A DNA stretch of 64,000 bases from Achatina immaculata (lineage: Eukaryota > Mollusca > Gastropoda > Stylommatophora > Achatinidae), in contig CM019691.1 in NCBI GenBank assembly GCA_009760885.1, positions 25,543,314 through 25,607,313 of the forward strand. The letters run 5' to 3'. The notes beneath the pieces are model-generated. The model was not told the origin of the DNA, did no database searches, and worked only from the letters and a program-made list of their open reading frames with translations. The translations under genes and the position numbers were made by a program. Of the stretch, positions 1-11,573 are shown one piece after another; positions within the stretch are counted from its first letter, which is position 1; each line of letters starts with the position of its first letter.

Positions 1-337
1 CCAACCCCTACCTCAATTTCTCTTCCCCCCCCCCCTCCTCACACCCCCACCCTAATTTGGGCTGTGACATGAGCACTGGAACTACTGCTCTAAGCTATAT
101 CTGCCTCACTGCTCTTTCTACACTCCTCGTTTAACACACAAACGACCAGGATTCTGTCGTTTCTGGCGCGCATTCCTAAAACCAAACCTTCAGCACTTAC
201 TCGTACTGACACGCCAACAGTCTCGGTCAATTTTCTATTAACAGTTTTAATCTTCTGTCAGACCTTGCGTCTTCTGTTGACTTTTATGTGTTGTTAAAAC
301 AGAATATCTCAACTCGGGATGTCCATACTCCTGTACG
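1..337. other. no recognisable feature
   Basis: Low-complexity C-rich start, then unique-looking sequence. No credible exon seen. Confidence 0.5.
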
Positions 338-622
338 GGTGTATGGATACCAAATGATGGAGGTATGGTGTCTAAATGATGGAGGTATGGGTACCAAATA
401 GTGGAGGTATGAGAATCAAAAGATCGAGGTATGGAGGTATAGGTGCCAAATGATGGAGGTATGGAAACCATATGATGGAGGCATGAGGTACCAAATGATG
501 GAGGTATGGAAACTAAATGATGTAGGTATGGAAACCAAATGATGTAGGTATGGAAACCTAATTATAGGGGTATGGGTACCAAATGATGGAAGCATGGGTA
601 CCAAATGATGAAGGTATGTGAT
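338..622. repeat. minisatellite, ~22-bp unit
   Basis: About 13 degenerate copies with core GGAGGTATGGGTACCAAAT. Open frames across it are repeat artefacts. Confidence 0.9.
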
Positions 623-1371
623 TCGATCTCTGAATATTTCTTTTTAAATCTGTTGCTACATTATAATTCCCTTCAGCTTGCCTATTTAAAAAAGTAAAAC
701 CAAGATATCCACATTTTATAATGTCATACTGGTATTTAGTAGGACTGGCAATGATAATGGTCTCGAAAGTCTAGCAAACGGGTTATGAGGAAATATTTAG
801 CAATCCAAACAGGAGGCCTGTAATCATACAAAAGTTAAGAACCCCTATCTTAAAAGTATTGTTTTTTTTCCAACAGCTGCTGGACTTGCTGCCAAACATA
901 ACACTGATGTCAAAAATATTTATATTACATCTGCTGTATATATCTGACTTTATAATGCTTCTGAAGATTCTAACAAAAGCAGCTTCAGCATTTCTGCAGG
1001 ATTCAACAAGCTCTGCCCTGATTCTGAACACCATCAAAATTTTCTGCCAATTCAATTTTATTTAAAATAACCGCATCATTTTTTTTTCCTTCTGTTTTTG
1101 ATCTCCATATTCTATTCTGTTCATTATATTTTCTAATTTTCCAGTGTGTTTAATATTCTTAGAATTTAGATTTTTTTTTTCTTAGATCTCATTACCATTA
1201 TTCAATCTTTCACCTGCATTCACACATGAAAACCCCATTACAGTTCATTCCTGTGAAATACTTTGAGAGTTTCGTCCCTTCATGTTGATATTACCAAAAT
1301 AAAAAAACTGGAGCTCTATTCACCAGAGTTGTTACTTTATCTTTCCTCTTTACTTACTAGATTCTTTTTCT
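623..1371. other. intergenic, one weak exon-like segment
   Basis: AT-rich. At 880 a strong acceptor-like tract (TTTTTTTTCCAACAG) precedes a 62-codon plus-strand frame ending with a stop at about 1065. The protein is hydrophobic and unrecognised, so no gene is called. Confidence 0.4.
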
Positions 1372-1596
1372 AGTGTAATACATGACAAGGTTCAAACCAT
1401 GACTGTAATACATGACAAGGTTCAAGCCATGAGTGTAATAAATGACAAGGTTCAAACCATGACTGTAATACCTAACAAGGTGCAAACTATGAGTGTAATA
1501 CATGACAAAGGTTCAAACCATGAGTGTAATATATGACAAAGGTTCAAACCATGACTGTAATACATGACAAGGTTCAAACAATGACCATCTAATACA
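1372..1596. repeat. minisatellite, ~30-bp unit
   Basis: About seven copies with core ATACATGACAAGGTTCAAA, one-base indels between units. Confidence 0.9.
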
Positions 1597-1699
1597 TGAA
1601 TTACTTTTTAAACCTAAACAAGGAATATTTCTTCTAGACTGTTAAGCCTCCAGTAATTTTTTTTTCCTGTTTAAGTGACTAAATGGCATAGCTAATCTA

Positions 1700-1880
1700 G
1701 TTTGACAGTATTACATTTAATGAATGTGATTTGACACTACTACATTTAGCTGATGTTTCATGATAATACTACATAAAGTTGATGTTACGTAAGAGTACTA
1801 AAGTCTAGCTGATGTTATATTCCAATACTGCATTCAGTTCATGTGGTGTGCAGTACCACATTTAACCAATGTGGCATGGT
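1700..1880. repeat. degenerate tandem array, ~30-bp unit
   Basis: About six diverged units sharing TACTACATTTAGCTGATGT; an older array than its neighbour. Confidence 0.65.
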
Positions 1881-2689
1881 TTAAATTCCCAACATAAGTA
1901 TAACTTTTTTTTTTAAACCTTAACAATAAACACTGAAACATATAAACTTTGTAGAGTATAAAAAAAAAAGTCACAGCAACCAAACAGAATTCTGCTTCTT
2001 AATTTGATTCATGATCCAAATAATCAAAACCAATCTGGCACATGAAAAACAATTATCATAACGATTAATGCTTGCCATCTGGATGAACTCTCCCACAGTA
2101 CATTCTTTATAATATAAATATATGCATTATAATCACATTACTTGCTGACTCACAACGGTTACATGCTGTGGAAAATATAGGATAATAATTCAGTCATTTC
2201 TGAAGCACATAATGAAGGATTGAGGCCAAAAAGCTGCCAAATTAATTAGAAAAAAAGGAAGCCAAACTGGTCTAGTCCAAGTCTCCCAACTACAGAACTG
2301 AATTAATGGGATATAACACTGCACTTAAAAACATCAGAGCAATAACAATAACAGACTGTGATACACACATTTAACAATGTGAGAGTAAAGCAATAAATGT
2401 GAAATAGCACTGACTGGGATAATGATACATAAATTTAACCACATTTACTAATCAGATGACATTTTCCCAACACAGTCATGGTTTATGGGGCAAACATCAT
2501 AAAAAATAGACATGAAAGAGAACTAGAAAAAAAAAAAATAGGTGTAACTCTGTGAACAGGAAAAAAGGAACTGAGTGCAAACTGAGCACAAACAGCTGCT
2601 CACACCAAACATGTTTTTTGGCCTGATTCACTTTTAACTATTTTATAATCTCCCTTAAAATTAGGAATTTCAGTCTGTTGCATTAATAC
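1881..2689. other. intergenic AT-rich sequence
   Basis: Several A and T runs. No exon, transposon end or repeat recognised. Confidence 0.5.
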
Positions 2690-2996
2690 AGTTCTCAGTG
2701 GAGAAAGTTTGAAACATCATATCAAATAACACAGCTAATGTAGTTTTCAGTTGAGAAAGTTTAAAACATCATATCAAATAAGACAGCTAATACAGTTCTC
2801 AGTGGAGAAAGCTTGAAACACCATATCAAATAAGACAGCTAATATAGTTCTCAGTGGAGGAAGTTTGAAACACCATACCAAATACGACACCTAATATAGT
2901 TCTCAGTAGAGAAAGCTTGAAACACCATATCAAATAAGACAGCTAATATAGTTCTCAGTGGATAAAGCTTGAAACACCATATCAAATAAGACACTG
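2690..2996. repeat. minisatellite, 52-bp unit
   Basis: About six copies with core GTTCTCAGTGGAGAAAGTTT followed by an A/C-rich half (CATATCAAATAAGACAG). Confidence 0.9.
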
Positions 2997-3134
2997 ATGG
3001 CTTTGATGAATTTCAGAAGCAGAACAAAAATGCAGGCTTCAGTGATGAACACACCCATCTTTAGCCTGACTGCCTTCTGAAAAAATACAAGACCCCATTT
3101 CATGAACCACTGCTATGAGAAAAGACCAGGCCAA

Positions 3135-3628
3135 TGAGATGCAACAGCTGAGTGCATTGTCATACATTAAAACTCCCTTGGTCTCTATGTAGTATACCCA
3201 AACAACTGAGTGCATTGTCATACATTAAAACTCCCTTGGTCTCTTTTAGTGTACCCAAACAACTGAGTGCATTGTCATACATTAAAACTCCCTTGGTCTC
3301 TATGTAGTGTACCCAAACAACTGAGTGCAATGTCATACATTAAATCTCCCTTGGTCTCTATATAGTGCACCAAACAACTGAGTACACTGTCATACATTAA
3401 AACTCCCTTGGTCTCTATGTAGTGTACCCAAACAACTGAGTACACGGTTATTGTGTCTCTATGTAGTGTACCCAAATAACTGAGTGCATTGTCATACATT
3501 AAAACTCCTTTGGTCTCTATGTAGTGTACCCAAACAACTGAGTGCATTGTCATACATTAAAACTCCTTTGGTCTCTATGTAGTGTACCCAAACAATTGAG
3601 TGCATTGTCATACATTAAAAATCCCTTG
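3135..3628. repeat. minisatellite, ~58-bp unit
   Basis: About nine copies with core GAGTGCATTGTCATACATTA and CTCCCTTGGTCTCTATGTAG. Ends at the junction with a LINE fragment. Confidence 0.92.
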
Positions 3629-4730
3629 GCAGCTGAAAAATGCAAAATGAGTAGGTCAAGTTACCACTAAAGATCAACGTAGGAAAGACAAAGTTAATGA
3701 AGCAAAATGTGAACAACAGAAATGTACTCAGAGTAGATAACAAGTTAGTGGAGGAGGTCAACGAATTTGTATACCTTGGCAGCAGAGTAGTAGAAAATGG
3801 AGACAGCACAGAGGACATCAACAGCAGACTTACTAGAGCAAACCAGGCTTTTGCAATGCTACAGAATATATGGAAATCAAATAAACTAAGCGGGGATGCA
3901 CTGATATCCTAAACACGTCGAGGTCTTCCGGTGAGAAAGTCCAACCCTAGACTAAACTGGTGCAATGAAAACCACGGTGTCACGCAATCCCGCTTCCGAG
4001 ACCCACCAAGAATACAGGCTAAAGCACTGTGATACTCTGAACCCCTTGTGGTCCTTTCGTGGATCTCGTGTGGTCTATTTTGGACCACACAGGGGACCAC
4101 GGGACCTAACGAGGACCACAGGCATGAATTCAGTAGGTTCACAGTGCGGTTTTTGGTGGTAGAAGTGAAAGAAGAAGAAGAAGAAATAAACTAAGCATAA
4201 ATATGAAAATCAGGATATTTAAGAGTAATGTTCTAAGTGTACTACTCTATGGAAGTGAATGCTGGAAAATCACCAAAACCATAGAAAACAAGTTGAATTC
4301 TTTCCAGACTAAATGTTTACGTAGAATTAAAAAAATATTTTGGCCAAACACCATAAGAAATAACATCTTATTGGCAGAAATGCAGATGAAACCACTGACA
4401 ACAATTATTGAGGAAAGACGCTGGCGATGGTTGGGACATGTTCTCCGAATGACTGACAACTCACTACCAAAAATAGCACTAAGATGGACACCACAGGGGA
4501 GCAGAAGTAAGGGTAGACCAAAAGAGACATGGAGAAGAACAACAGAAAGGATGTTGAGCAATAGAGGGCTCACCTGGGCAAAAGCAGAAAAAAAAGGCGA
4601 AAGACAGGCATTTGTGGAAAACCCTTGCGGAAGCCCCATGTGCCCTGGGCACTTAAGGTTCAGAGAGAGAGAGGGAAAATTCTGGAAAATCTACCAAGGA
4701 AATTGCCACTGATGCTCGGAGTGTCTATGC
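3629..4730 (+). mobile_element. LINE fragment (family D), C-terminal part of ORF2, interrupted by a retroposon
   Basis: Reads EEVNEFVYLGSRVVENGDST then ANQAFAMLQNIWKSNKLS, breaks at 3891, and resumes at 4184 with KLSIN, then LYGSECWKITK, RRWRWLGHVLRM and SKGRPKETWRRT. These are the post-RT C-terminal segments common in RTE/CR1-like non-LTR elements. The reading frame restores exactly if the insert and one target copy are removed. The 5' end is truncated, with no catalytic RT motif. The 3' UTR may reach the CATT repeat near 5068. Confidence 0.85.
3892..4183 (+). mobile_element. GAA-tailed modular retroposon, 5'-truncated copy
   Basis: 292 bp ending in GAAGAAGAAG, flanked on both sides by the 13-bp direct repeat AAATAAACTAAGC (3879-3891 and 4184-4196). 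About 85-90% identical to the 3' part of the longer copies at 10247 and 60551. Non-coding. Confidence 0.9.
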
Positions 4731-5046
4731 TGCTTATGATAGATAACCATTCTAAGAGGTAACTGGAAAATGGGACCAGATAAGGAAATGAGAGCAACCA
4801 ACACACTATACTATCTTCACTGTGCAATCTTCACTATGCTAAACTTCATTAAGCTATCTTCACTATACTATACTGTGAATGTAATAGTTTAATTCTGCAC
4901 TCTTTTGATGTTTTTTTCCCCTTATGCAATTTGTATACTTGTAATAAATTGAGTGTGTGGGAAGAATGAAAGATGGAGTGATGAAGGGCAGAATGTAAGA
5001 CAAGTCTGTGTGCCCAATTCTTTACCCTTTAAAAATAAAAATCACT

Positions 5047-5068
5047 CATTCATTCATTCATTCACTAT
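5047..5068. repeat. CATT microsatellite
   Basis: Short CATT tetranucleotide run, possibly the 3' tail of the LINE D fragment. A CA run follows at 5095-5107. Confidence 0.7.
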
Positions 5069-5338
5069 ACTATCGTCACTATATTATCTTCTACACACAC
5101 ACACACATAAAATAATAAGTTCAGGGACTGGAAAATCCAAAATCTGAATAAAACCTATTATTATATACACTACCCTCAGATCTGCCAAGGTTGAATAATC
5201 CTACCAAGAGCTATTCTTCCCACTGGAACAGCTCTTTAGGTCACTGAAGCACACAAGCACTTTTGCCACATCAAGGTGACAACTCACAATAGTTCTAACC
5301 ATCTTAATAACACACAATAAGGCATTTTAACATCATAC

Positions 5339-5440
5339 CTGAATCTGTATTCCTCTATTTTGAAATGCAATTCTCTTCTTGAGGTCATCCATGACCAGAC
5401 ACTGATTCCACTGTAAATTCTCAAGTGATCTGTGACTCTC
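5339..5440 (-). CDS. isolated exon of an unidentified gene
   Basis: A 102-nt open segment with strong acceptor (TTACTTTCACTTCAG) and donor (CAG|GTATGATG), phase 0 at both ends. Reads ESHRSLENLQWNQCLVMDDL then KKRIAFQNRGIQIQ, charged and helical, possibly coiled coil. I do not recognise the protein, and no partner exon could be placed with confidence on either side. Confidence 0.45.
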
Positions 5441-5605
5441 CTGAAGTGAAAGTAAGAAGTTACAGCATTTTACAAACTGGAAAGAAAGTCAGCTAACTTT
5501 ACCATTCTGAAAACTAAAAAAAAATATGGCTGCTCTGTGGAGAATTCCAGTACACTAACAAAAAGTCATGGTAAAATGAATTAACATTGGCACCTGTTAT
5601 ATATA

Positions 5606-5879
5606 AGGTGGCCTGTTTGGCTAAATGGTTAGTTGCTTGGTTTACTAATCTGGTGGTACTGGGTTCAAATCCCAGCAGTGGGATTTTTTTTCTGGTACAC
5701 ACCAAAATGCCCCCTCAAAGTCCACCAAGCCTCTAAAAATGGGTACCAGAGAAATCTGAGATGATAATTGTGGCCAGACATGATCATGACCACATCATAC
5801 TTTCATGTGCCGATGGTCATGGAAAATATGGGCCTAACACCATATTCCCAACATGGAAATGGGAATTGTACTTTTTTTA
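5606..5879 (+). mobile_element. tRNA-derived SINE, copy 1
   Basis: 274 bp flanked by the perfect 14-bp repeat ACCTGTTATATATA (5592-5605, 5880-5893). The head resembles a tRNA with A-box region TGGCTAAATGGTTAG and B box GGGTTCAAATCCC. A conserved non-tRNA body (ACCAGAGAAATCTG, CATGTGCCGATGGTCATGG) ends in a T-rich tail. It would be transcribed by RNA polymerase III and mobilised by a LINE. Confidence 0.88.
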
Positions 5880-5893
5880 ACCTGTTATATATA

Positions 5894-6619
5894 GATTAGA
5901 AAAACTAATTATGTCAGTCCGTAAGAACAGCGAAGAGCAGAACCTCTATCTTAATGCAAAGAAAACTAAATTGATGACAACTGACAAAACAAACAAGGCA
6001 GCTGAAATATGTATCAATGAGGAAAAACTGGAAGAAGTGGAGAGTTTTGAATATCTTGAATCACTACTAACTAATAATGGAGATACAATGAGGGAAATTA
6101 AAAGGAGGACATCTATCACTCTTAAGAAAGTAAAACAACTAAAGAATCTGTGGAGAGGAGCAGACAGAACTACAAAAATAAGATTTCTAAGGGCATGCAT
6201 TTTTCCCATCGCAACATATGCCTGTGAGACCTGGACACTTAACAAAACAGCTGAGAAACACATAAATGCCTTTAAATGTAAATGCTACAAAAGAGTTCTC
6301 CAAATATCGTGGACACAAAAAAGAACAAATATATCTATACTACAAGAGCTTAATATTGAAGAAGGCTGGCTAGTAAAGTGGATTAAAGAGAGAAAACTTA
6401 AATATTTTGGACACATTAAACGTCATGATAATATAGAGAAGACCGTATTAGAAGGATACATAATGGGAAAAAGAAAGAGAGGAAGACCAAAATGAAGATG
6501 GCTGCAAGACATCGTTGACGATCAGCAAATGGATGCAGCAGCGGCAGGCCATCTTGCTCACAACCGAGAGGCTTACAGGAGTGCTGTTTGGGAGTCAAAG
6601 TTCCGCAAGGGACATGCAA
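5894..6619 (+). mobile_element. LINE fragment (family A), ORF2 C-terminus
   Basis: From about 5899: MSVRKNSEEQNLYLNAKKTK, VESFEYLESLLTNNGDTMRE, CETWTLNKTAEKHINAF and KRKRGRPK, then a stop where other copies read arginine. A 5'-truncated copy of the family also at 19570, 24027, 33627, 46399 and 62173. Its 3' GAAT tail is separated from it by a family B insertion and reappears at 7182. Confidence 0.88.
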
Positions 6620-7181
6620 ATCTTCTTATCTTATATCCTTCCCGTGCCGTTAAATGTCACATAGGGCTCGCAAGGTAGTTCGCCAATTTTGCCTGTCTTC
6701 GGCAAGTCTTTCAACCTCATCAAAGGATTTTATGCCTGTTAATTTGGCCTCTCTTAATAATGTCCTCTTCAGAGTTTCACGCGGTCTGCCTCTTTTTCTT
6801 CAGCTTGTTGTGTTCCACTTGATAGCTTGTTTTGGGATTCTCTGATCTTTTCTTCTCATCAAGTGACCAACATATGTCCATCTCCTTTTCCTGATCACCC
6901 ATGAGACTGGTTGTTGTTCAGTCATCTGTCTTATCTCTGCATTATTCTTGAATTTGTTCCACTTGATGTCGAGTATTTTCCTTAGGCATGTTTTCAAAAG
7001 AGTATAATTTATTTTCTATTTTTTCAGTTGTTTTCCAGCTTTCACATGCATAAATGAGAGTGGATATTACATTTGAATTGAATAATCTTAACTTGGTTTT
7101 TGTGCTTATAACTTTTGAATTCCATATGTTCTCAAGATTCTTGAAGATTGATGCTGCTTTTGCAATTCTGATCCTAACCAT
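6620..7181 (-). mobile_element. LINE fragment (family B) inserted into the tail of a family A copy
   Basis: Minus-strand frames read RIRIAKAASIFKNLENIWNS, LRLFNSNVISTLIYACESWK and SWVIRKRRWTYVGHLMRR. The 3' end (plus-strand CTTATCTTATATCC) is the TATAAG tail seen at 21750. CAAAT is present at both junctions, and the family A tail GAATGAAT continues at 7186. Confidence 0.82.
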
Positions 7182-7203
7182 ACAAATGAATGAATTAATT
7201 AAT

Positions 7204-8035
7204 TAATATATACAGTAAGTTAAACATTTTATTCTTCTTCTGCACTAGTCCTCAAAATATAGATGGTTTTATTATGGCAAGCTTTGCAAACAGACTGTGA
7301 TATCTGCGCCCCTCAGTCAGACATCCGACTTCGTTTGAACTGGCTAATTTTTTAGGACTAGCTACCTTCCCATTTCAATCCCTACTCACTCGACTAGGCT
7401 GTGGTCTATTTCCAGAGAGGCACCACCAAGAGAAAGAACTAGATCTTGTTTAGTTTTGATTTGCTAATCCTGACACAAGCAATGGGTCGGTGACTCCTGT
7501 TTCATTCAGCTGGAATACACACGTCGTAGTCACACGCTTGCAAGAAGAAAACTACACACCGAGCAACATATTATGACGACAAGCAGATTTTTTTTTCAAT
7601 AAAGTATACTCTAAAATAGCAGTACTTCTAGGAAATTCCACATTTACTTGTTACGTTATATATTTTTTCATAATTTATCCATTACACGTTGTTACTTGAG
7701 AGGGCTTTTCAACTCTATACTTTCGATATTGTTTTCAGCGGAAACAGGAAACTGCAGAAAACGAAAGTAGATGTTCAAAATTCGAACTTACTTTTTAATT
7801 GAAAACAAAGTAACCATATTTTTATAATCTATCTGGATTTACCTAAAACTCCTAAGTTCTTAATTTGGAAGTTATTATGTTTGTTCGCTTATTTTTTTTA
7901 TTTTTGTTGTATCCCCAGAGCAGGATGTTCTAAGCTACAGTGAAGGTTTTCACGCGCAAGCGAGGTATACGACTCGCCATGGCTCACGGGGGCTTTGCAG
8001 ACTTGAAGACACCTGATAAAATAAAACTTCAATTC
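7204..8035. other. intergenic, no recognisable feature
   Basis: Unique-looking AT-rich sequence with a somewhat CpG-richer patch at 7290-7560. No exon identified. Confidence 0.45.
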
Positions 8036-8134
8036 AAGTGCCATGCCGCATGGCGTAGGCGATCATTTCTCTCCACAATTCCTTGTCTTTAGCCGGTGAG
8101 TTTCTTCCTAGCCACACTGACAGCCCATCCAGTA

Positions 8135-8209
<75 letters not shown>

Positions 8210-9705
8210 TCTGTCTCTTCTTCCTTCAATTTTTCGAGTTGCCACAGTGTGTTCCAATTTTCCTCTTCTCGCGAAATGTCCTATAAATCTCGCTTGTCTA
8301 CCTCTGATCTTTGCTATAATTTGCTTTTTAACTCCAGCCTCTCCTTGAGACCTCTTCATTGGTTTTCTTGGCTGTCCATTGTACCTTCAACATCTTTCTT
8401 ATAAACCACATCTCCGTGGCCTCCATTTCTCGCTGTACTCTCTTATTCATAGACCATGATTCACACCCGTAAAACAAAATTGGCTCGATGTAACATTTAA
8501 GTACTCGGAATCTTGTTTCCATTGATATGGATCTGTTGCACAAGATGTGTCTCATTGTCAGGAATGCTGACTTGGCTTGAGCACGTCTGCTTTTTATTTC
8601 GTTGTGACATTTCCCATCAGTTGTTATAATCGTTCCTAAGTACTTGAATCTATCAACTTGTTTCACATTTGTGCCATCGATGGCGATGCTACATTTTGGT
8701 GTTATTCTTTTCTTTGAGATGACCATCACTTCAGTCTTCTTTTTCTTCAGGCTGAGACCTTTATTTTCACTTTCACGAACCACGACGTCTAGAAGAGCCT
8801 GTATCTCCCCTTCACTTTTAGCACTCCCCTTCACTTTTAGCAATCAGGACTGTGTCGTCTGCATATCTTAAGTTTTTATGATTGTACCCGCCAACTGATA
8901 TTCCTGGCATGTTCTCTATAATTCTCATTATGTTTTCGCTGTACAAGGAGAAGAGGTCAGGAGATAAAACACATCCTTGTCTCACTCCCAATTTTATGTC
9001 TTGGAATGCTCCTATTTGGTTCTCAACCTTCATTGCTTCTGATTGCTGCCAATATATGTTTTTATAAGTTTCAGATCTTTTCCATCTATGTTGATGTCTT
9101 CCAGCATTCTTATAATTTCTGTGCGTCTCACTCTATCAAATGCTTTACAGTAGTATATGAAGTATAAGTATAGGTCCATCTTTACTTCTATTGATCTCTC
9201 CGTCAATGTTCTTATTACATATATGGCGTTACTTGTACCTTTTCCTTCGACGAAGCCGCACTGTTCTTCAGCGATTTCTGGTTTTATTTTGCTCCTGACT
9301 CTTCTCATTATAATACGAAGTAGGATTTTGGTAACATGGCTCATAAGACTAATGGTTCGATGGTCTTCGGATTCAACTGCACCTTGTTTCTTTGGTAGAG
9401 CAATGAAAATTGATTGCAAAAGGTATGATGGGACATAGTTACTGTTATAGATATCATTCAACAATCTGGTAATTATTTCTATGCCAAGCTCTCCTAATGC
9501 TTCCAATTGGTGATTTGATCTGGTCCTGGTGCTTTGTTGTTTTTCATGTGTTTGATGGCTTCTTCTTTGTGGTCGATTTTTAGATCCTTCTGGTTTCCCC
9601 GTTGCGTGCCAATGATCGGAATTTCGATCATGGTTTGTTTCAATAAAAGAACCGGTGTAATATTTAGATTGTACATATTTCGTCCACGTTTCCAGTGACA
9701 CTTTT
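8036..9705 (-). mobile_element. LINE (family C), RT domain to C-terminus, degenerate
   Basis: Minus-strand pieces in order: LPKKQGAVESEDHRTISLMS, EEQCGFVEGKGTSNAIYVIR, YCKAFDRVRR, KLGVRQGCVLSPDLFSLY, RYADDTVLIAKSEGE (catalytic YADD), KYLGTIITTDG, ILFYGCESW and the end AKDKELWREMIAYAMRHGT-stop near 8042. This is a non-LTR reverse transcriptase with its usual C-terminal region, split by frameshifts and expanded by a CT run; not active. Confidence 0.9.
8137..8206. repeat. CT microsatellite (~34 repeats)
   Basis: Pure CT run within the LINE C coding region, translated as an Arg-Glu run on the minus strand. Confidence 0.95.
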
Positions 9706-9770
9706 CAAAATGGTGAAAATAGTCCGTACGAGCAATGCCGAGCGAGAAAAAGGAAGAGAACATGGACATT

Positions 9771-10234
9771 TTTCAATTTTTGATGATGTATATAGGAGTA
9801 TAGACATAGCCTGTGACCATCCCACTGCTCTTGAATGTATCCCAAGTAGATCTAGACATATTTAGATGACTGGAGAAGTAGTTAGGAGGTTATTTCAGAC
9901 ATTAATTTAGCGAGAATGCAACACAGAATCACAATACGAGATCGACAAGTAGATCTAGACATCTCAGATGGTAAGTAGTGCAGATCTAGACCTAGCCGAT
10001 GGTGAGCTGGGCACAATCATTGTCTAAAAACATCACATTACTTCTTTTTTCCTAAAAAAAAAACTGCATTTATGAAATTTTCATACATTTAGTTATACTT
10101 TGAAACATAATAAGTACACGGAAATACATGTAAATACTGTTTTCCATTCCATTTTACAACCATACCCCCTAACATATCAAGACCCGCGCTTTTACTCTGG
10201 CAAGTAACTGAACGTCCGCTTTTCTTCCCGTGGC
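9771..10234. other. intergenic, short TAGATCTAGAC repeats
   Basis: The motif GTAGATCTAGACAT recurs three times between 9845 and 9995. Otherwise nothing recognised. Confidence 0.5.
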
Positions 10235-10246
10235 ACGGGAAGAGTT

Positions 10247-11561
10247 CTTCTTCTTCTTCTTCGTTCACTTCTACCACCAAAAACCGCACTGTGAACCTAC
10301 TGAATTCACGCATGTGGTCCTCGTTAGGTCCCGTGGTCCCCTGTGTGGTCCAAAATAGACCACACGAGTTCCACGAAAGGACCACAAGGGGTTCAGAGTA
10401 TCACAGTGCTTTAGCCTGTATTCTTGGTGGGTCTCGGAAGCGGGATTGCGTGACACCGTGGTTTTCATTGCATCAATTTAGTCTAGGGTTGGACTTTCTC
10501 ACCGGAAGACCTCGACGTGTTTGGGATATCAGTGCATCCCCGCTGGGTGAGAGGCGGTAGCCCACTCAGGCCAGAGTTGGACTTTCTCACCGGAAAACCT
10601 CGGCGTGTTTTCAGATACCCGTGTATCACCGCCGGGTGAGAGGTGGTTGCCCATCCAGTCCAGGGTTGGACTTTCTCACCGGAAAACCTCAGCGTGATTA
10701 GGATACGCAAACATCCCCGCCGGGTGAGAGGTGGTTGCCTATCTCGACTTCCCTGGTCCAGTGTCTCCGACTTCAGCATTTTGCGGTCGTGGCCGCTACC
10801 CTTCCTAGTTGTGACCAGGATGGAGCTTTTGCCCAGGAGGACGAATCCTCGCCACTAGTGACTTCCATCCCTGGGTTGAGCCGGTTTAGGCATTTCCCAG
10901 TATGGGCGTGTTTGGGACGGGACCGACCTCTAGGGCAGAGGTACTGTGACATTCATAGCCTTCAAGATTCACCCTTGGCATGAGCCGGTTTAGGCAAAAT
11001 TCACCAGTATGGGTGTTTATCAGGCGTTACCGACCTCTAGAGCGGAGGTGGCATGACATGTCTAGCCATCGAGTTCCACCCCTGGTGTGTGCCGGTTTAG
11101 GCATGTTTCACCAGTGTAGGTGTATTTCGGACGTGGGCGGCCTCTAGAGCAGAGGTGCCGTGGTATAGCTCTCATAGCGATACTACTGGACATACCGGTT
11201 AAACTTCACTTTCCACCACCTTTTCACATCGACGCCGCACAGCAACCTTTATTTCTTTTCCGCATTTACTTCCTTAACCCGGAGGAGCTTCACTCCACGG
11301 GCTGCATTTGAAGAGTCAAGCCAGCAGTGTCTTAACCTCTGGGACAAGCCGGTTCATGCATTTCACCCGATTTGACTGCACTCAGGATGTGGCCGACCTC
11401 CAGACCAGAGGTGCCGTGATTTGACTGTTTGCTTCGCTTTATCCTTTCTACCACCTTTTCCGCAGTGATGCTGCGCGGCAACCTCATTTGCAAATTTCTT
11501 CATTCGCCGGGAGGAGTACCGCTCCACGCACGGCAGCTGAAGATCTCGCCAACAGCGGCAG
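10247..11561 (-). mobile_element. GAA-tailed modular non-coding retroposon, full-length copy 1
   Basis: 1315 bp flanked by the perfect 12-bp repeat ACGGGAAGAGTT (10235-10246, 11562-11573). The GAA tail is at the low-coordinate end, so the element reads on the minus strand. Three ~88-bp modules start at 10491, 10579 and 10668 (core GGACTTTCTCACCGG). Another module with core CCTCTAGAGCAGAGGT recurs at 10927, 11034 and 11141 (107-bp period) and near 11397. A ~250-bp 5' section is duplicated. No long coding frame; clearly more GC-rich than the surroundings. Identity unknown; the tail and target duplications indicate LINE-driven retroposition. Confidence 0.88.
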
Positions 11562-11573
11562 ACGGGAAGAGTT

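Noticed and set aside
1372..1596. Possible CRISPR-like array
   Set aside because: No unique spacers between repeats; continuous minisatellite in a eukaryotic genome.
3039..3110. Candidate terminal exon behind the TATTTTTTCAG acceptor on the minus strand
   Set aside because: No frame gives recognisable protein; one runs into the 52-bp tandem array.
5606..5700. Possible functional tRNA gene
   Set aside because: A and B boxes exist but the acceptor stem does not pair, and the sequence continues into a SINE body with target duplications.
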